DNA from: CBDCFV01 sp965261795
GTDB taxonomy: Bacteria > Chloroflexota > Dehalococcoidia > Lucifugimonadales > UBA3495
Assembly (NCBI GenBank): GCA_965261795.1
Contig: OZ253476.1
Coordinates: 4,601,993-4,665,992, forward strand
Reading direction: 5' to 3'
Length of the DNA: 64,000 bases
In this document: piece after piece, positions 44,301-50,779 of the stretch
Numbering within the stretch: position 1 is the first letter of the stretch
Layout of the letters: each line of letters starts with the position of its first letter
Translations under genes and position numbers: made by a program
Notes under the pieces: generated by a model
The model's database searches: none
Seen by the model: the letters and a program-made list of their open reading frames with translations, nothing else
What the model was told of the DNA's origin: nothing

Positions 44301-44635
44301 CCGCGCTTACTGGCCGCTGACCACTGGCTACTGGACACCAAGTCCTCTATGAGAACTTTCGGGTGCACCTTCTCCTGGATGTACAGGGGCGGAACGTTCA
44401 CCACCAGGTCGTCCAGGTCCTGCTCGTCCTTGCCCCGCCAGACCAGTTGCGGGTCCAGGTCCCGATTGCGCCGCTGGTAGGCCGCGCGCAGCGGCGACTC
44501 CGTATCTTTCCGCACCATCGACTGGTACTCCGCCGTGGGTATGTTGGTGCGGGTCTCTTGCTCGTGCCGCAGCGTCTCAACAGATTTACCTGGGGACTTG
44601 CCGATGGCGGTCCGGGGCCTTCTGGCTCTGGGCAT
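41327..44635 (-). CDS. Type III-like Mod DNA methyltransferase with in-frame insertion
   Basis: The 1102-aa protein is a beta-class adenine/cytosine-N4 methyltransferase: catalytic DPPYGIRF at residues 174-181 and the AdoMet motif 'LVLDPTCGSGTTVYVAEQWG' near 463. It methylates DNA at a specific site; the target is unknown. No restriction (Res) partner is in the window. Residues about 840-993 ('VTSGQWLVASGG' to 'LTTDHWTQ') look foreign and Gly/Ser-rich: this is the other-frame reading of a four-helix-bundle gene. Short phrases from a CAGTGGTCAGTG repeat (SSSQWSAAS at about 101-109, ASGQWSTGG, TDHWLTDYW) occur elsewhere in the protein. The N-terminus is basic and shares 'VETLRHEQ' with the remnant at 40243. 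Confidence 0.9.
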   Translation of the reverse strand: MPRARRPRTAIGKSPGKSVETLRHEQETRTNIPTAEYQSMVRKDTESPLRAAYQRRNRDLDPQLVWRGKDEQDLDDLVVNVPPLYIQEKVHPKVLIEDLVSSSQWSAASKRGNDRQLDLFADFNGLPEGADRTEFYQHEGYWQNRMVLGDSLQVMASLSEREGLQGKVQCIYIDPPYGIRFNSNFQWSTTSRDVRDGNREHITREPEQVKAFRDTWRDGIHSYLTYLRDRLTVARDLLAESGSIFVQIGDENVHRVRALMDEVFGEGNFVSLISIQTTTGFQSEYVGNISDYVLWYAKRRETGKSRNPFFRKNFQIGEGNARWLMFQDFTCRGVTASERRAGEIPDGTKPYAPDNLISQGRSRSPQPFTFQNKTDDPWNKNSHWKANYPAGMERLAKAGRLHTAGNSIRFVRYHEDFELAVHGNIWTDTSTGNFTDDKTYVVQTNSKVIERCILMTTDPGDLVLDPTCGSGTTVYVAEQWGRRWITIDTSRVALALARARIMGARYPYYILADSRDGQLKEADLARRAPSEMPTYGNVRQGFVYKRVPHITLRDIARNTEIDVIWEKHQEKLEPVRRQLSEASGQWSTGGGPLEEWEIHRERPDDWSLDTDHWLTDYWKLRIARQREIDASIAARAEYEYLYDKPYEDRSKVRVAGPFTVESISPHRVLGVDENGDVIDGIAEARNGYGTGYDFGQVILENLKRSGVQQAHKEDRITFTSLTPWPGRLVCADGRYIEGGELDDSDAPAGPEKRAAIFVGPEFGTVSRPDLVEAAREAAECQFDVLIACAFNYDAHTTEFESLGRVPVLKARMNADLHMAGELKNTGNGNLFVIFGEPDISVTSGQWLVASGGRMVAQYEHVKELSGLGSLEEINGVGGDGLSRLCAASTGGAVRNYRTGETGSVVGSSEHSGGGGTSRDEGVPELPGDSQRVAGGNRDVSDTVTAAGDGPGGTGQAPAGPSVRGRTDAERTQTLAAVQNLKAADFPLSLTTDHWTQVTVNGVDVFHPNTGEVRSDGPEGIACWFIDTDYNQESFFVRHAYFLGAGDPYKSLKTTLRAEIDEDAWATLHSATSRPFPKPETGRIAVKVINHLGDEVMKVMTVR
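41654..42117 (-). mobile_element. Four-helix-bundle insertion unit with inverted repeat ends
   Basis: About 464 bp inside the methyltransferase gene are bounded by CCAGTGGTCAGTGGTCAGTG (41654-41673) and CACTGACCACTGGTCACTG (42099-42117), which are inverted relative to each other (CAGTGGTCAGTG against CACTGACCACTG). The interior carries the four-helix-bundle gene. The host protein's family match stops at 'VIFGEPDI' and resumes at 'VTVNGVDVFHP' on the two sides. I infer insertion; no transposase is present. Confidence 0.6.
41695..42063 (-). CDS. Four-helix bundle protein (23S rRNA IVS-type)
   Basis: ATG 42063 opens 'MSTLKSYQDLEVWKKSMELA', followed by 'GITGQVRRAALSVAANIAEG' and 'GTREFLNFLGIASGSLAETE', the signature of the four-helix bundle family first seen in 23S rRNA intervening sequences (TIGR02436). 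The protein is 122 aa, close to the family length. It is fully nested, same strand but different frame, within the Mod methyltransferase gene. Its biochemical role is unknown in general; nucleic-acid binding has been proposed. Confidence 0.88.
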   Translation of the reverse strand: MSTLKSYQDLEVWKKSMELAEMVYRVSAQLPPEERFGITGQVRRAALSVAANIAEGAERHGTREFLNFLGIASGSLAETETFLILSQRLGMAREEQVKPLLAQASEVGRMLNGLKRSLRSRT

Positions 44636-44702
44636 ATTGGTTTCCTCCTGACAATTTCATCCACGAAGGGGTGCGAAGGTTCACGAAGGACTTGTTGGCC
44701 CG

Positions 44703-45116
44703 TCAACGGATTACCAGCAGGGATGAGCCGTCGGAAAGTTGGAAGTAAAAGAAACCCCGGTCAACCGTGAACACGCGGCGCAGCGACAGACTCTCTGCTG
44801 CCGCAACTAAGAAAGCGTCGGCCAAGTCCATCCGGCTGTCCTGATATTGGCGCATCAGGGCCTCCATCCGGTCTGTTTCCTGGTCATCAGTCAAGTGCAT
44901 TGCCAACAGTCCGGCGCGGCGCATATCCCAGAGGCGTGCCTGGAGAGCAAAAACCCTGGTGCGTCCCAAGAAATGCATCGCCTCGGTAAAGCACTGCCAG
45001 GTCGTAACCATCGGTTCCCCTTGTAAGGCCTGCATCCTTGCTGCACATATAGCATGGTAAGGGTCTGAAGGATTTATATTGGCTACCAAGGGACCGGTAT
45101 CAACGAGCAGCGTCAT
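44703..45116 (-). CDS. PIN-domain protein (VapC-like)
   Basis: The 137-aa protein begins 'MTLLVDTGPLVANINPSDPY' and has 'TTWQCFTEAMHFLG', 'YQDSRMDLADAFLVAAAESL' and 'RRVFTVDRGFFYFQL', the PIN acidic set. Its ATGA overlaps the end of the upstream 120-aa gene. It lies 67 bases before the Mod methyltransferase, in the same direction, so the three genes may form one unit. Confidence 0.88.
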   Translation of the reverse strand: MTLLVDTGPLVANINPSDPYHAICAARMQALQGEPMVTTWQCFTEAMHFLGRTRVFALQARLWDMRRAGLLAMHLTDDQETDRMEALMRQYQDSRMDLADAFLVAAAESLSLRRVFTVDRGFFYFQLSDGSSLLVIR

Positions 45117-45475
45117 GCCTCATGTTTCCCTTCCACATGCTGTCGCTCGTACCTGAGGAACAAGAGGTAGAGCCTTCGTTGTTCTTTGTCGTGCCGGCCT
45201 TCTTCCTTCAGGAACAACAAGTGGCGTTCTCTATCGCTCAACCCCAACTGGCTCTCGTCCAGGTTGTGCTCGAATTCGCGAAAACGCAGCATCTCGGCTC
45301 CCTGGCGCAGGTGCTTCTCTTCCATGGTTTCGTAGTATGTCGGGCTGAGGTCCAACTCATCCAAGTGTTTCTCCAGTTCAGCATAATTTACCGGCTCCTG
45401 CTTGAAGCCGTAGTTGTGCAGGTCTTCCGGGGATTTGCCGGTTTTGTTGGCGCGGGGACCTCTGGCTTCAGACAT
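45113..45475 (-). CDS. Unknown 120-aa charged protein, partner of PIN toxin
   Basis: The protein is highly charged and helical: 'MSEARGPRANKTGKSPEDLH', 'YAELEKHLDELDLSPTYYET' and a C-terminal 'RRLYLLFLRYERQHVEGKHE'. No known antitoxin fold is recognised. The N-terminal 'RxPRxxxGKSPxxL' resembles the basic N-terminus of the neighbouring methyltransferase ('RRPRTAIGKSPGKSVETLRH'). By position and overlap it is the likely antitoxin of the PIN gene. Confidence 0.7.
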   Translation of the reverse strand: MSEARGPRANKTGKSPEDLHNYGFKQEPVNYAELEKHLDELDLSPTYYETMEEKHLRQGAEMLRFREFEHNLDESQLGLSDRERHLLFLKEEGRHDKEQRRLYLLFLRYERQHVEGKHEA

Positions 45476-45511
45476 GGCTGTTGGCCTCCTCTACAATTTC
45501 ATCCACGACTA

Positions 45512-45865
45512 GGTTCTGTTGACATTTCCCCGTCATTCCCGCGCAGGCGGGAATCCATAGGTTCTGTTGACATTTCCCCGTCATTCCCGCGCAGGCGGGA
45601 ATCCATAGGTTCTGTTGACATTTCCCCGTCATTCCCGCGCAGGCGGGAATCCATAGGTTCTGTTGACATTTCCCCGTCATTCCCGCGCAGGCGGGAATCC
45701 ATAGGTTCTGTTGACATTTCCCTGTCATTCCCGCGCAGGCGGGAATCCATAGACTTCTAATCGGAGAGAACGTGACTGGCTGATAGTGCTTCTGGATTCC
45801 CGCTTTCGCGGGAATCACGTTATGGGGTTACTGGACTGCCTGATTTCGCAAATGTCAACAGAGCC
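45512..45865. mobile_element. MITE family 1, copy 2, with five-fold 48-bp expansion
   Basis: The ends GGTTCTGTTGACATTT and AAATGTCAACAGAGCC and flanking TA (45510-45511, 45866-45867) match the 162-bp element. A 48-bp segment made of the left terminal repeat plus the first palindrome is repeated five times (starts 45510, 45558, 45606, 45654, 45702), making the element 354 bp. Without it the flanks read CCACGACTAGACACGAATG, a plausible empty site within a TTCGTG-type repeat. Confidence 0.92.
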
Positions 45866-45878
45866 TAGACACGAATGT

Positions 45879-46088
45879 TCACGAATAAAGAATCATGGCA
45901 AGGTATGGCCCTGCGCCAAAGCGCCCCAAGGCTTTCTTGTGGGCCTCCTCGTAAGAACTGTAGATACCGGCAAGCTTCCTGTTGTGCACGACCACCCAAT
46001 CACCCCGATGTTGCATCTCCAGGTGTTCCCGTATATGCCCGTAGGCGGATATGTTCATCTCCAGTGGGTCCATAGTGTCCTCTATCAA
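45879..46088 (-). CDS. Small DUF5678-like protein, possibly truncated
   Basis: The 69-aa frame contains 'MQHRGDWVVVHNRKLAGIYS' and 'SYEEAHKKALGRFGAGPYLA', resembling the short DUF5678 domain ('hxGKWVAhxxGKhVAxGxxxxEA'). Members are small proteins often found near toxin-antitoxin or PIN genes. The C-terminus AMILYS ends abruptly 13 bases from the MITE, so the 3' end may have been altered. A second start at codon 6 or 11 is possible. Confidence 0.6.
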   Translation of the reverse strand: MIEDTMDPLEMNISAYGHIREHLEMQHRGDWVVVHNRKLAGIYSSYEEAHKKALGRFGAGPYLAMILYS

Positions 46089-46269
46089 AACCCGGTTTCA
46101 CGCGGGAAATCCCGCTGTCTGGTAAGATCAACCCCTTCCAGCGGGGCAGCCGCCAGTCCGTAGGCGCATAATCGGCGTCCACGCCCAGTTCTCAACGCCT
46201 GCCAAATTGTTGGGCATTCTTGTAGACCATCACCATCCGCTGACCCCGACCGACTTTAGAAATCACCCG

Positions 46270-46740
46270 TCACAATTCCCCCAATGCCTCGTCAGGAGAA
46301 ACTACTGTCAGCCCGTACGTGTCCTGAATCCCCGATTCCTGCAGGTCGTCTCGAAGAGCCCCGTCAGTCGTGACAAGTATCGCCCCGGACTCCACAGCCA
46401 GCCTCACGATATAAGTGTCGTCTGTACTGCCGGGCGGAATCGACCCTTCTTCATCGAAGGAAGGCGCGGTGTGACCCAAGCCGTCCACCTTGTTGACAAT
46501 CGTAAGGGCGTTCCAAAGAACACGGAGTAAGTGAGATCCCATTTGGGGCAGTTGGTAACCGGGCCGGTTGAGTTGTTCGTCAAACTTGTCCCACAGAATG
46601 TCATCCACCACGATGGTGTGACATATCTCGATTATCTGTTGGACCAGTTCGGAGCAGACGGGGTTGGGAGCGCCTTCCTCATCAAGCCCCTGTTGAGCGA
46701 GTATTACAACGTTTTCGTCCAGGATGAAGCGGGGCGTCAT
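46270..46740 (-). CDS. PIN-like nuclease, partner of AAA ATPase
   Basis: The 156-aa protein begins 'MTPRFILDENVVILAQQGLD' and ends with 'GSTDDTYIVRLAVESGAILV' and 'TTDGALRDDLQESG', a PIN-like arrangement of Asp residues at strand ends. It overlaps the upstream ATPase gene by four bases (46737-46740). By context it is the likely nuclease effector of that ATPase. It is longer than a common VapC and lacks a small antitoxin partner. Confidence 0.72.
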   Translation of the reverse strand: MTPRFILDENVVILAQQGLDEEGAPNPVCSELVQQIIEICHTIVVDDILWDKFDEQLNRPGYQLPQMGSHLLRVLWNALTIVNKVDGLGHTAPSFDEEGSIPPGSTDDTYIVRLAVESGAILVTTDGALRDDLQESGIQDTYGLTVVSPDEALGEL

Positions 46741-47978
46741 GCTTTGGCGCGTAGCGCATCCACAAACCGCCGCATTTCGTCCAAGTCCGTCTCGAAGAAA
46801 CTCCGCAGCCCGCCCACCACCTGACCATGCTCGGTTACTTCTATTTCCTGGGCGGAACAGACGCCGTTCTCGTCCTTTTCGAAGGAGTATATGACGACCT
46901 CTTCCGGCGATAGCTTCCCTTCCGCCACCAAGGTAAGCAGTCTTCCCGCCACATGCTCGCTGTGCGTGGTCATGATTATCTGCTTATTGTCCGCTTTAGC
47001 CTCCTCCACCAGCACCGACGCCAAGTCGGCTTGCGCCTTGGGGTGAAGGTGGACTTCCGGCTCCTCGATCAACACCGTAGCTCCCGGAACAGCCCTGACC
47101 ACTTCAAACAAGAGGGGCACCAGAATGTTCGTTCCAAATCCCTCTGCAACAAGGCTGAAATCCCCAGCTCTGGCCTCGGAAATCGGTTTCGCCGATTGCG
47201 GAGGAACGGTGTCTGTTCTGAACCCGACCCCCGTCACTTGTTTCATTAAATGTGAAACCTTTTCGACATCCCGTCGAGAATAGGCCAAAGTGGTGGCCAT
47301 GTTTTCTTCCTGCTTGCCCAGTCCTTCGCCACCGGAAATGTCCGCGAAGAGTTCCGGACCCAATTGATAGCTTCCTCGGCCTAACGCCCTGGCCGCAGGA
47401 ACTATCTTCATTTTTGCCATGGTATTTGCGGGGGCCTGTGATATTTGCTCCCAAACCTCAGGAAGGGCTTCTACAAGCCCTGAATAGCCTGTTAACATGA
47501 AGTTGTTGATCCCATTTCCCTCTTGATAGAAGATACTACCTAAAGGGGTGTTGACACGCGCGGACCTTTCTGCTTGATCGAAAAACATCTGGCATTCCCG
47601 CCCGTGGATTCTGAACGTAGTTCTTCCACGCTTGTCATTGAGCCTCGCGTCACCCCAATAACCGAGATCAATCGAAAAATCAACCTGACTGTCTACTGTT
47701 TCTGACTCGATATGCCAACACCCGGACAATGATAACCCAACGGGTATCGATGCAGCATCGGGACTTTGAAGCTTGAAGGCTTCCGGCGCGAACCACACCA
47801 AATCACCCTGCAACTTCAATGACCTGAGATCGTCCTTTGATTGCTTGAGCAACATCAACGCCTGCAGAACCCCGGACTTGCCGGTTCCATTGGGCCCTAT
47901 CAGGACCGTAATCAACTTCGGATTGACGCTCAGGTTCCCGAAGCACTTGAAGTTACCCAGTGTGATGTTCGTTATCAT
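46737..47978 (-). CDS. AAA/ABC-type ATPase (AriA/OLD-like), putative defence sensor
   Basis: The 413-aa protein has an SMC/ABC-like ATPase fold: 'MITNITLGNFKCFGNLSVNP', Walker A GPNGTGKS at residues 28-35, Walker B 'TVLIEEPEVHLHPKAQADLA' and the H-loop 'IIMTTHSEHVAGRLL'. Such ATPases (AAA_15/AAA_21, DUF3696-like) act in systems such as PARIS, Septu and retron Eco8, where the ATPase controls a nuclease. Here the partner is a PIN-like gene downstream. I infer an anti-phage module; this is not proven. Confidence 0.87.
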   Translation of the reverse strand: MITNITLGNFKCFGNLSVNPKLITVLIGPNGTGKSGVLQALMLLKQSKDDLRSLKLQGDLVWFAPEAFKLQSPDAASIPVGLSLSGCWHIESETVDSQVDFSIDLGYWGDARLNDKRGRTTFRIHGRECQMFFDQAERSARVNTPLGSIFYQEGNGINNFMLTGYSGLVEALPEVWEQISQAPANTMAKMKIVPAARALGRGSYQLGPELFADISGGEGLGKQEENMATTLAYSRRDVEKVSHLMKQVTGVGFRTDTVPPQSAKPISEARAGDFSLVAEGFGTNILVPLLFEVVRAVPGATVLIEEPEVHLHPKAQADLASVLVEEAKADNKQIIMTTHSEHVAGRLLTLVAEGKLSPEEVVIYSFEKDENGVCSAQEIEVTEHGQVVGGLRSFFETDLDEMRRFVDALRAKA

Positions 47979-48087
47979 GCCGACTATCCTAGTACCGTTT
48001 CCAGATAGATTTGTTGATACGGTAAAGTTGCCTCTAACTCTGGATTCCCGGTTGCGCGGGTGGGAATGATTAACAGGTGAAACAGAT

Positions 48088-48459
48088 ATGCGATATAAGG
48101 CATATTCAAGTGGAAACGGTACTAGTGCGGATTATAACATCGGCCAGGATGCGATAGCGGATGCTCAACTACAAGCTCAGCGAGTCAGATCAATCGAACT
48201 CCGACGAGGCCAATCTACCCCTGATCGGTCCCATTATCTCGTTAGGCCGTCTCCATTAACCGTGTACCCACTCAGTGAGGTAGACTCATCAGTGTGCGGA
48301 GATTGGGACAACTTGAATCAATGGAAGCCTTTGACGGACTTGGACACACCTTTGAATGAGGCCGTAATATTGGCAAAGCACATTGCGTCGTTTGGAAATC
48401 ATTACAATCCTGAAGAGGTGGACAATGCGTGTCACCGAATATCCAGACATACACGGTAG
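48088..48459 (+). CDS. Small hypothetical protein upstream of DUF1643 gene
   Basis: The 123-aa frame includes 'LTVYPLSEVDSSVCGDWDNL' and 'DTPLNEAVILAKHIASFGNH', which reads like real protein, but I recognise no family. It overlaps the DUF1643 gene by 35 bases, so coupling is plausible. The N-terminal 30 residues look low in structure; the true start may lie further downstream. A palindrome fragment with GGATTCCCGG lies at about 48042-48070 upstream. Confidence 0.45.
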   Translation: MRYKAYSSGNGTSADYNIGQDAIADAQLQAQRVRSIELRRGQSTPDRSHYLVRPSPLTVYPLSEVDSSVCGDWDNLNQWKPLTDLDTPLNEAVILAKHIASFGNHYNPEEVDNACHRISRHTR

Positions 48460-48952
48460 TCACCGCTACTACCTGAGAGTTGAAGGGTTACCTTTGGGCG
48501 GAAAGCTTGACCAAGGCGAGGCAGTCTTTCTAATGCGTAATCCGGCAACTGCCGTAGGAGACGAAGGGAGATATCACCATACCCGGAACATCTGCTGCCT
48601 TAGGTCTCAAAGCTGGGGATATGGGACTATCACTGAGATCAATCTCTTCGGTCTCAGGGCCAAGGATAAAGCCCAGTTGTTCAGGGCCCAAGGCCAAGCC
48701 ACTAACTTGGTGGGGGATGAGAATGACCAAGTAATTTACGAAACAGTTTCGAATGCGGATTTAATTGTGGTTGGTTGGGGCACCACTGGCGGAAACAAAG
48801 CTTTTGCCAATAAGGTTCAGGACGTGATCAGACTCATTCAACCCCTGGGCAAACAACTCTACTGTTTTGAAAAGATTAATGGCGGGTCTCCTAAGCATCC
48901 CATGACTTCCAAGCGAGTGGACAATGTTAAAGACCTTACACCTTGGCCGTGA
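48425..48952 (+). CDS. DUF1643 domain protein
   Basis: ATG 48425 (MRVTEYPDIHGSHRYYLRVE) gives 175 aa. The DUF1643 pattern is present: 'FLMRNPATAVGDEG' (family 'MLNPSTAD'), 'TRNICCLRSQSWGYGTITEI' plus 'NLFGLRA' (family 'FAxxwGYGxhxhxNLFAxRA') and 'DLIVVGWGTTGG' (family 'hhxAWGxxG'). The final 'GGSPKHPMTSKRV' fits the usual 'GxPxHPLYL'. These proteins occur in defence islands and mobile elements; function unknown. Confidence 0.85.
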   Translation: MRVTEYPDIHGSHRYYLRVEGLPLGGKLDQGEAVFLMRNPATAVGDEGRYHHTRNICCLRSQSWGYGTITEINLFGLRAKDKAQLFRAQGQATNLVGDENDQVIYETVSNADLIVVGWGTTGGNKAFANKVQDVIRLIQPLGKQLYCFEKINGGSPKHPMTSKRVDNVKDLTPWP

Positions 48953-49121
48953 GGGACAAAAAGAGTCGGTTTCACATGGTGATACGGACATCTATGGGAC
49001 GGCCAATCCCGACTCGTGGTTGGGCCATGCCGTTGCCATAACATTCGGCTTGCATACCCCAGCGAATCATATCTAGGCCGCGGTAGGGCCTCAGCTGGCC
49101 TGAAATAGACCAAGGTATGTA

Positions 49122-49283
49122 GGTTCTGTTGACATTTCCCCGTCATTCCCGCGCAGGCGGGAATCCATAGACTTCTAATCGGAGAGAACGTGACTGGCTG
49201 ATAGTGCTTCTGGATTCCTGCTTTCGCGGGAATGACGTTATGGGGTTACTGGACTGCCTGATTTCGCAAATGTCAACAGAGCC
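49122..49283. mobile_element. MITE family 1, copy 3 (162 bp)
   Basis: Ends and interior are nearly identical to the copy at 23512, with single-base differences (GATTCCTGC instead of GATTCCCGC); TA flanks both sides (49120-49121, 49284-49285). It lies in a 713-base gap (48953-49665) in which I see no gene. Confidence 0.92.
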
Positions 49284-49665
49284 TAGTCAACACAACGTTA
49301 CGCCGGGACCCGAACAAATCCAACACAGTTCGAAACATCACAGTTATGTTACGGCTTGGGTGTCATAACCTTCGTTGTTTTTGAAGAGAATTAACCCACT
49401 CCAAGCTTGACAACGTCCGAGGAATAGACCTTTGCTGGTATCGTCCTGCAGCAGGAACATTAAATAGACACTGGTTCCAGGCATGAACCACAACAGCCGC
49501 AGGATTCCCCCAATCCCTCTCATCCCCAAAATCCCGACCCCAAACTGACACCCCGCCCCTTCCCAACTCGGAATACAACCCTCTAACATAAATGCAGGTC
49601 CAACGCGCCGTCCCGCCGGGACGCGGACCAAATCCAACCCCGCCACTGAGGCAACATGGTGTCCA

Positions 49666-50172
49666 ATGACCAAAAAACGCTCCAGGACCAAGCATTCCCA
49701 ACTCGCCCCGCGACCCTCGGCGCCCGCCCCCAAACCCGCCGCAGGGCCGGAATGTCAGGAAATGTCAGAGAATGACATGGAATCCGGAAATCTCGCCCTT
49801 ACTCCCCGCCAGCAGACCGTCTTGCCCGTCATGGCGGCCGTCCCCACTATCGCCAAGGCCGCCCGGATATCCGGTGTGACGGAAAGGACCCTGTACCGCT
49901 GGATGGAAGATGAGACCTTCCGTGACGAACTGGCCCGCGTCCGGCGGGAGTTCGCCGAACTCGCCCGCCAAGCCCTCCAGGGCCTGATGCTCCAGAGCGT
50001 CTCCGTTCTGGCCGACTCCATGGACGACCCCGACAAGTCCCTCCGTTTCCGCGCCGCCCGCGCCTCCTTGGCTTTCGGCCTCCAGAGTTCCGAGATCGAC
50101 AAGCTCACGGAGGAAATCAGGGACCTAGCGGAAGCCTTCCCCGTCTGGGCCGCTCACAACCCCGCCAAGTAA
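49666..50172 (+). CDS. Helix-turn-helix protein, phage terminase small subunit-like
   Basis: The 168-aa protein has 'LTPRQQTVLPVMAAVPTIAK' and 'AARISGVTERTLYRWMEDET' then 'FRDELARVRREFAELARQAL', the pattern of phBC6A51-type helix-turn-helix proteins and terminase small subunits, where a homeodomain-like helix-turn-helix is followed by a long helix. The first 45 residues are Pro/Ala-rich and probably disordered. No other phage genes are nearby, so it may be a domesticated regulator. Confidence 0.82.
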   Translation: MTKKRSRTKHSQLAPRPSAPAPKPAAGPECQEMSENDMESGNLALTPRQQTVLPVMAAVPTIAKAARISGVTERTLYRWMEDETFRDELARVRREFAELARQALQGLMLQSVSVLADSMDDPDKSLRFRAARASLAFGLQSSEIDKLTEEIRDLAEAFPVWAAHNPAK

Positions 50173-50240
50173 ACGCATTCGGGTGCCGGGGCAATGGTTT
50201 CCTGTTCCCAACCGTCTTACCCCGCGAAGACAGACCTTCG

Positions 50241-50426
50241 CATACCCGTCATACCCGTCATACCCGTCATACCCGTCATACCCGTCATACCCGTCATACC
50301 CGTCATACAAACGTCATACCCGTCATACCCGTCATACAAACGTCATACCCGCCATACAAACGTCATACCCGTCATACAACCGTCATACCCGCCATACAAA
50401 CGTCATACCCGCGAAGGCGGGTATCC
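50241..50426 (+). repeat. 9-bp tandem array (CGTCATACC) ending in a variant palindrome
   Basis: CCCGTCATA repeats with a 9-bp period for about 18 units, some with ACAAA or ACAAC inserts, and ends in the palindrome CATACCCGC-GAAG-GCGGGTATCC (50405-50426). The core is TACCCGC/GCGGGTA rather than TTCCCGC/GCGGGAA, a paired change on both arms. Frames reading YPSYPSYP over it are artefacts. Confidence 0.92.
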
Positions 50427-50452
50427 AAACCCAAGTGAGGTGAACGTAAAAA

Positions 50453-50779
50453 ATGAGCTCGTTAAGTCAACTCAGGTCCCGTGTCAACGCCCTCCGCCGG
50501 AAAATGGCCCTCCCACTGGCTATCGTCCGCGTCCGCCGGATGGCCTCCGACTATTGCCATCGGTGGTTCGTGGCCGAATCCAACCATGAGACCCTGCCGG
50601 ACCCCCATCCCTTCATTCAGCGGATGGGTAGGGCCGGCATCTGGCTCCCATCCTTCGCCTCCGCCCGCAATTTCCTTGACGACTGCCGCCGTGCGAAAAC
50701 CGCGCCCGACCCGGAACGCCTCGTCCGTATCCTCCTCCCCTGGTCCCGCCGCTACACGCAGAGCCACGTTATCCCGTAA
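50453..50779 (+). CDS. Small conserved hypothetical protein
   Basis: The 108-aa Arg-rich protein 'MSSLSQLRSRVNALRRKMAL' with 'FIQRMGRAGIWLPSFASARN' and 'PDPERLVRILLPW' reads as a real helical protein, but I know no function. It follows the helix-turn-helix gene in the same direction with the 9-bp array between. Its last codons (TQSHVIP, stop TAA) lie inside the first copy of a repeat (GCAGAGCC-CGTTATCCCGTA) found four times downstream, so the 3' end may have been supplied by, or given rise to, that repeat. Confidence 0.6.
   Translation: MSSLSQLRSRVNALRRKMALPLAIVRVRRMASDYCHRWFVAESNHETLPDPHPFIQRMGRAGIWLPSFASARNFLDDCRRAKTAPDPERLVRILLPWSRRYTQSHVIP

Noticed and set aside
45468..45818. Repetitive frames of 83-212 aa on both strands across the MITE
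   Set aside because: The 48-bp unit is a multiple of three, so frames stay open by chance in both directions; the copies at 23.5 and 49.1 kb show that it is a MITE.
49344..49733. Minus-strand frames of 112-129 aa between the MITE and the helix-turn-helix gene
   Set aside because: Trp/Gly/Phe-rich composition, no ribosome site and no recognisable similarity.
50194..50589. 131-aa frame with YPSY/PVIPVIP repeats
   Set aside because: Translation of the 9-bp array; no gene features.
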